NCBI GenBank assembly: GCA_030592825.1
Contig: JAUVIG010000104.1
Location: 1 to 10,010, forward strand
Origin: Chlorobiota bacterium
GTDB lineage: Bacteria > Bacteroidota > Bacteroidia > Bacteroidales > JAADGE01
Length of the DNA stretch: 10,010 nucleotides
Direction: 5' to 3'
In this document: positions 5,708-10,010 of the stretch, one piece after another
How the letters are laid out: every line of letters starts with the position of its first letter
Numbering within the stretch: the stretch's first letter is position 1
Program-made: the position numbers and the translations under genes
The notes under the pieces: model-generated
Seen by the model: the letters and a program-made list of their open reading frames with translations, nothing else
The model's database searches: none
Told to the model about the DNA's origin: nothing

Positions 5708-8700
5708 TTATCTGAGTAGCGTTACACTTCCGTATTCTTTATATGGTTCTCCGTTCATATATACTACGGATACTTTCCATACATAGACATCTTGAGGTGC
5801 CATCACACCATCAACATAACCGTCCCAACCTATACAGATATCGTTAGTTATAAAAATCTTTTCTCCCCAACGATTGTATATCTCAAGTTGATAATCAACA
5901 ACACCTGAGAATAAAGGATAGAATACATCATTCAAGTTCTCGGTATCAATTCGATTACCCGTACACGGATATACTCCGCCGCTTGCTCCATAAGGATTAG
6001 GTGTAAATGCATTCGGGAATCTTATCATACCCGGTTCTTCGGCAAATACCATTCTTTCAGTTAATGTTGAATCGAAACAATCATGTTCGGTCCATACTGA
6101 CAGCGTAATATCGTAAATACCCGGTTCCGTATAATAATGCATAGGTTCTTCATCAAATGAAACAGTATCTCCGAAATCCCATAAATATCTGTTACCGTAT
6201 TCCGAATAATTATAACAATGAATCGCTTGATTCGGAATCATAATTAATCTTGGTGATACATCAAAATCAACAATAGGTTTCGGATAAACAATTACTGTAT
6301 CTTCTCTTTCATAAGGTTCTTCATCACAACCTTTGTTCCATGCTTTCACTTTTACTCTGTACAATCCCGGTTCTTCGTATGTATATACGGTATCTCCTTC
6401 ATAAGAGTAATCCCCGTTATCAAAGTCCCAAACAATAGAATCGGCAAAATGTAGATTGGAATTGAATTCAACTGTAAGCGGTTGACATCCTTTTGCAATA
6501 ATTGATCCTACATCGTATGAATCCGGACAAGGCGGCAATATTACGATAGTATCAATGTATTCTCCGTCACATTGTCCGCCGCTTATACCGGTTAAAGTAA
6601 TAATATATGTTCCCCAAGTACCGTATTCATGCTCTACATATCCTACATAATGTTCTTGGTAAATATTTTCACCGTCACCAAAATCCCAATGATATGAAAT
6701 CAAATCTGTATCACTTCCGTTATCAAATTGAAAATTTGCATCCGGAAAACGTTTTACATGCGAACTTGGTGTAAATTCAACCTTTGGTCCCGGAAATGCT
6801 GTTATTGAATGAACAATTGTATCAGAACAACCGGTTATAGTATCAATTGCAACTAATTGAATATAATAAGTTGAATCATCTGTTCCGGTATTTGTAAATT
6901 CTTCGATTACGTCTTCATCCACACTATATGTTGAATCAATAAACCAACCTTCATCTCCAATAACACTCCACTCATACACATCCGCTTCATCCCATCCGGG
7001 ATAATTACTTGAGGTATTGTTTATAGTAACCCATGCCGGAGCACAGAATTCAGTAGGATCAGTTTCAAAATCAGGAATAGGAGCTAAATTATATCTTAAT
7101 TCAACAGTATCGCGAGACTCACAACCACTATAGGTTCTTTTTGTATACCATTCAAACCGATTTGTTCCGGGTTCAAGGCTTGTAATTTCTGTGTTATGTA
7201 AAGTATTATCGGCAATAGTACCACCGCCGATACCGACAATTGTCCACATCCCTGTTCCTCCGATAATTGGTTGAGCATTCATTGTATGATAATCTTCACA
7301 AGATTCTGCATCATCACCTGCACCTACATATATTGAATCATTTGTTATATTAACAGTACAAGAAACTTCAAATCCGGTATGATAAATTGTCCACCTATAC
7401 GTACTTGTTCCAAGCCCAATATTTCTTACAACAGTTTTCGCGTCATGTATATCATCAAATACTCCGCTTCCGTTAACTACTGTCCATACATGAAGAATTG
7501 TATCAACATTGAACTCATATTCAGCATTCATCTTAGCAGTATCTACACAATTTATCTGATCTTCACCACATTGAGCATCTAAATCAGAAACAGTTATTAT
7601 TACATCATCAGTACTTGTACAAGTAAGAGACGGATTAATAACCTCAGATACAGTCCAAGTGAATTCATTATCACCTGTAAACATATTATCAACATAAGAT
7701 GTCGGGCTGTTATATTCGGCAATATTTCCGCTACCTGAAGATATTGACCATTGACCTGTCTGTCCCGGTAATAATTCAGCATCAAAATTAGTATATGTTT
7801 GATTTAACGGCAATTCTTGATCCGATCCTGCATTAGCAACAAAACTGTTGTTTATTATTTGTACAAGATCACCTCCGTTGCTGCAATCGTTTTCATATAC
7901 CGTCCATCTGAATGTATTAAAACCCGGTTGGAGATTATGGACATAAGAATTATAAGCAGTTGGTGTTTGAACTATACCCGTTCCGCCGGCTGTTTCCCAA
8001 ATACCGTATCCTCCGTCTTGCGGCGGATCACCTGCCAAATTTGTAAAGTCTTCACATATTTGTTGATCAGGACCGGCAGTTGCAATTACCATATTATTAA
8101 TAATAGTAACATCATCTGAATCAAAGCATGCCAGATTAGTAACTGTCCAGATCAATGTATTATTTCCTTTAATTAAGTCTGTAACTGTTGATGCATGAAA
8201 AGTAGGATCAGTAACAGTTCCTGCACCGGTACTGATAGTCCAATAACCTGTACCTGGTACCGGTTCCGTTGCTGAGAGTATAGCATTTGGTGAACAAACA
8301 GACTGATCTTCGCCTGCATTTGCATGTACAAGGTCGTTGTAAATAATCACTTCATCCCAAGCAGAACAACCGTTTTTGTAAACTGTCCATCTGAATGTAT
8401 GCGGTGAATTATCTTGTAATCCGTTAACTACTGTTGTATTCAGTGTAGGATTAACAATTGTTACACCCGGGCCCGAGAAACTCCAAATTCCGTATCCCGG
8501 AGAAGGATCTTGGGCTGCTAATTCAACTGTTGTATCACAAACATGTTCATCAAAGCCTGCAACGATATTAAATGAATTCTCATTAACCGTAATTTCATCA
8601 AAAGCAGAACAATAGTTCCCGTTAACAGTCCATCTGAATCCGTTTACTCCGTTACAAAGTCCTGTAACCACAGTTTCGTTTGTTGATGGTGATAAAATAA

Positions 8701-10010
8701 TACTTGATCCGCAAGCAGCTGTTTTTGTCCACAAACCACTTTCTTCCGGATATAACTCATTCGCCACCAAGTTTGCATCATTTCCGCATGTAACAAAATC
8801 ATCACCTACGAGTGCTGTTACCATGTAATTGGTTATTACTACATCATCATAATTAGAACAATCGTTTTTAGTAATGGTCCATCTTAAAGTATTTTCGCCT
8901 CTTAACAATCCCGTAACTTCTGCTGTGGGACTTGCAGGATCATCAAATGTTCCGCCGCCTGCAAATACGCTCCATTCTCCGGTTGCTCCGGGAGGAGGAA
9001 TATTACCGAGAAGATCAGCATAATCAACACAGATTGTGTCAGGACCTGCTACACTTGCGTTTGCATCATATAAATCATTTGTAACAACAAGATCGGCATA
9101 ATCTGAACAAATACCGAAATTTATAGTCCATCTGAATTTATTTATTCCGACATTAAGATCTGAAACAGCGGTATTATACAGTGTAGGATTAACAATTACT
9201 ACACCCGGTCCTGTAGTAGTCCAAATACCGGTTTGTCCGCCTTGGGGTTCATTACCGTTAAGATATGTTGTTGTACCACATTCAAATATACTGTCGCCGA
9301 CAACAGCTGAAACACCATTATATGTAACAGCAATATCAGCCGATGATGTACAAATACCGTTTGTTATCGTCCAGCGATAAATATTAATTTCAGTTACGAT
9401 ATTTCTGACAAATGTAGTATTATCGAGTGAGTTATCAAAATCTCCGGTACCTGCTGCAACCGACCATTCTCCCACACCTATTGCAGGCGGATTACCGGCA
9501 ATAACAGTATAGTCATCACAAATTTCTTTATCGCTGCTTACTGAAGCAGTTGAAGGGGTATTATCAAATATACTTACATCATCTGAATTTGAGCATTCTC
9601 CTTTGCTTACTGTCCAAGTAAAACGGTTTTCGGCAATTGATAAATTTGAAACAGATGTGTTATATAATGTAGCATCAGCAAATACACCGCCGCCGCTTGT
9701 TACTGTCCATTCACCTGTTTCTTCTTCACCGGGTTGATTACCGTTTAATTCAGGATAAAAATCTCCGCAAATTTCATCATCAATTCCTGCAGAAGCATAA
9801 ACAAGTTCATTCGTAATTAATATATCATCATAAGATTCACAACTTCCCTCAGTAATAGTCCATCTGAATGTATTTCCTCCTGCACTGAGTCCTGTTACAT
9901 TTGTATTGTTATGACTTGGATTTGCAATAACACCTGCACCACCGAGTCTTGTCCAAACTCCTGTACCAACAGAAGGATTATTACCTGAAAGGGTAGCTGT
10001 GCTGTTACAA
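5708..10010 (-). CDS. Giant T9SS-exported repeat surface protein, C-terminal part (partial)
   Basis: The frame is open from the right edge (first full codon at 10009) to the stop at 5708-5710, giving 1433 residues. The N-terminus and signal peptide lie outside. A GTG at 9475-9473 is internal to a repeat and is not the start. Residues 1-977 are twelve Ig-like repeats of ~80 aa (the first is incomplete) with the pattern AG-D-x-C, GxW, NxFRWT and GxCS-DD. Residues 978-1327 hold four PKD-like domains: WDFGDG (1108-1113), WDFDNG (1194-1199), WDFGD (1277-1281) and a more diverged one at ~978-1075. Residues ~1328-1433 are the type B (gliding-motility-associated, CHU_C-like) sorting domain, with FPNAFTPN, NDVFYPLF, YNRWGEKIF, GWDG, PQDVYVWKV and a final GSVTLLR. 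Such tails direct export by the T9SS and retention at the cell surface. A role as adhesin or gliding/matrix protein is inferred. The stop is a run of three in-frame TAA codons (5710-5702). Confidence 0.93.
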   Translation of the reverse strand, partial: CNSTATLSGNNPSVGTGVWTRLGGAGVIANPSHNNTNVTGLSAGGNTFRWTITEGSCESYDDILITNELVYASAGIDDEICGDFYPELNGNQPGEEETGEWTVTSGGGVFADATLYNTSVSNLSIAENRFTWTVSKGECSNSDDVSIFDNTPSTASVSSDKEICDDYTVIAGNPPAIGVGEWSVAAGTGDFDNSLDNTTFVRNIVTEINIYRWTITNGICTSSADIAVTYNGVSAVVGDSIFECGTTTYLNGNEPQGGQTGIWTTTGPGVVIVNPTLYNTAVSDLNVGINKFRWTINFGICSDYADLVVTNDLYDANASVAGPDTICVDYADLLGNIPPPGATGEWSVFAGGGTFDDPASPTAEVTGLLRGENTLRWTITKNDCSNYDDVVITNYMVTALVGDDFVTCGNDANLVANELYPEESGLWTKTAACGSSIILSPSTNETVVTGLCNGVNGFRWTVNGNYCSAFDEITVNENSFNIVAGFDEHVCDTTVELAAQDPSPGYGIWSFSGPGVTIVNPTLNTTVVNGLQDNSPHTFRWTVYKNGCSAWDEVIIYNDLVHANAGEDQSVCSPNAILSATEPVPGTGYWTISTGAGTVTDPTFHASTVTDLIKGNNTLIWTVTNLACFDSDDVTIINNMVIATAGPDQQICEDFTNLAGDPPQDGGYGIWETAGGTGIVQTPTAYNSYVHNLQPGFNTFRWTVYENDCSNGGDLVQIINNSFVANAGSDQELPLNQTYTNFDAELLPGQTGQWSISSGSGNIAEYNSPTSYVDNMFTGDNEFTWTVSEVINPSLTCTSTDDVIITVSDLDAQCGEDQINCVDTAKMNAEYEFNVDTILHVWTVVNGSGVFDDIHDAKTVVRNIGLGTSTYRWTIYHTGFEVSCTVNITNDSIYVGAGDDAESCEDYHTMNAQPIIGGTGMWTIVGIGGGTIADNTLHNTEITSLEPGTNRFEWYTKRTYSGCESRDTVELRYNLAPIPDFETDPTEFCAPAWVTINNTSSNYPGWDEADVYEWSVIGDEGWFIDSTYSVDEDVIEEFTNTGTDDSTYYIQLVAIDTITGCSDTIVHSITAFPGPKVEFTPSSHVKRFPDANFQFDNGSDTDLISYHWDFGDGENIYQEHYVGYVEHEYGTWGTYIITLTGISGGQCDGEYIDTIVILPPCPDSYDVGSIIAKGCQPLTVEFNSNLHFADSIVWDFDNGDYSYEGDTVYTYEEPGLYRVKVKAWNKGCDEEPYEREDTVIVYPKPIVDFDVSPRLIMIPNQAIHCYNYSEYGNRYLWDFGDTVSFDEEPMHYYTEPGIYDITLSVWTEHDCFDSTLTERMVFAEEPGMIRFPNAFTPNPYGASGGVYPCTGNRIDTENLNDVFYPLFSGVVDYQLEIYNRWGEKIFITNDICIGWDGYVDGVMAPQDVYVWKVSVVYMNGEPYKEYGSVTLLR
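5711..6028 (-). other. Type B T9SS C-terminal sorting domain (coding segment)
   Basis: The last ~106 codons of the surface-protein gene encode the conserved gliding-motility-associated C-terminal domain. It starts at the MIRFPNAFTPN block and ends GSVTLLR. In this family the domain is read by the T9SS after signal-peptide-dependent passage across the inner membrane. Its insert, with two Cys at residues 1349 and 1392, is somewhat longer than the common short FTPNGDGxND form: NPYGASGGVYPCTG is placed between FTPN and NDVFYP. Confidence 0.88.
7079..10009 (-). repeat. Array of twelve ~240-base units encoding Ig-like Cys repeats
   Basis: Units begin at visible residues 1 (incomplete), 73, 156, 236, 317, 400, 483, 564, 644, 726, 813 and 896, each 79-87 aa. 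Most carry two Cys about 50-60 residues apart, a pair expected to form one disulfide per domain. The DNA is also repetitive: the word GTCCATCTGAAT (plus strand, encoding FRWT) recurs at 7902, 8385, 8628, 9126 and 9858. Units 4 and 7 share a 19-base exact match (9179-9197 and 8441-8459). The array continues past the right edge, so its full copy number is unknown. Assembly collapse or expansion is possible here. Confidence 0.88.

Noticed and set aside
7379..8119. Short plus-strand open frames opposite the repeat protein
   Set aside because: They are antisense shadows of a strongly patterned coding sequence and their translations have no domain-like character.
9473..9475. GTG as the start codon of the large minus-strand gene
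   Set aside because: The reading frame continues without a stop to the right edge and encodes two and a half more copies of the same repeat; the GTG is inside a repeat (AGNPPAIGVGEW).
7079..10009. SprB-type repeats of the gliding adhesin
   Set aside because: Units are about 80 aa with the FRWT and GxCS pattern, whereas SprB repeats are about half that length with a different glycine-rich pattern; Ig/PKD-like repeats fit better.

Overview
The window is AT-rich DNA that looks like a member of the Bacteroidota. The strongest sign is the C-terminus of the right-hand gene, which matches the gliding-motility-associated (type B) sorting domain of the type IX secretion system (T9SS). Supporting signs are the PKD and Ig-like repeat architecture of that protein, a TTTG / TAnnTTTG-like promoter candidate, and the lack of convincing Shine-Dalgarno sequences. 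A finer placement (Bacteroidales/Marinilabiliales-like) is only an inference from style and composition.

Layout. (1) Positions 1-541, minus strand: the first 180 codons of a secreted protein with a signal peptide and an Asp/Gly-rich DSYGDGWNG motif; the gene runs off the left edge. (2) Positions 542-885: a divergent intergenic region of about 340 bases. It holds a cluster of TGTAA/TTACA half-sites, an A13 run, an 11-bp perfect inverted repeat that may be a REP-like element, a 21-bp near-palindrome, direct repeats and a candidate promoter for the rightward gene. (3) Positions 886-5484, plus strand: a very large (1532 aa) fusion protein. It has an N-terminal acyl-adenylate-forming domain, a long middle part of helical and unassigned segments (one vaguely like a degenerate phosphotransferase/kinase lobe), and a C-terminal GNAT acetyltransferase. 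(4) Positions 5480-5707: a degenerate heptamer tandem array with a 22-bp higher-order period that begins on the stop codon, then a strong hairpin terminator shared by two convergent genes. (5) Positions 5708-10010, minus strand: the C-terminal 1433 aa of a giant surface protein. It has at least twelve ~80-aa Cys-containing repeats, four PKD-like domains and the T9SS sorting domain; its 5' end is outside the window.

How the genes relate. The two minus-strand genes are both envelope or exported proteins, but they are separated by the fusion gene and cannot share a simple transcript. The fusion gene is alone between a divergent and a convergent neighbour, so it is probably monocistronic. Its domains suggest activation of a carboxylate followed by, or coupled to, an acyl/acetyl transfer, but no substrate can be read from the sequence. 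No RNA gene, CRISPR array, insertion sequence or defence system is visible. The least explained object is the 1532-aa fusion, especially its middle ~750 residues.
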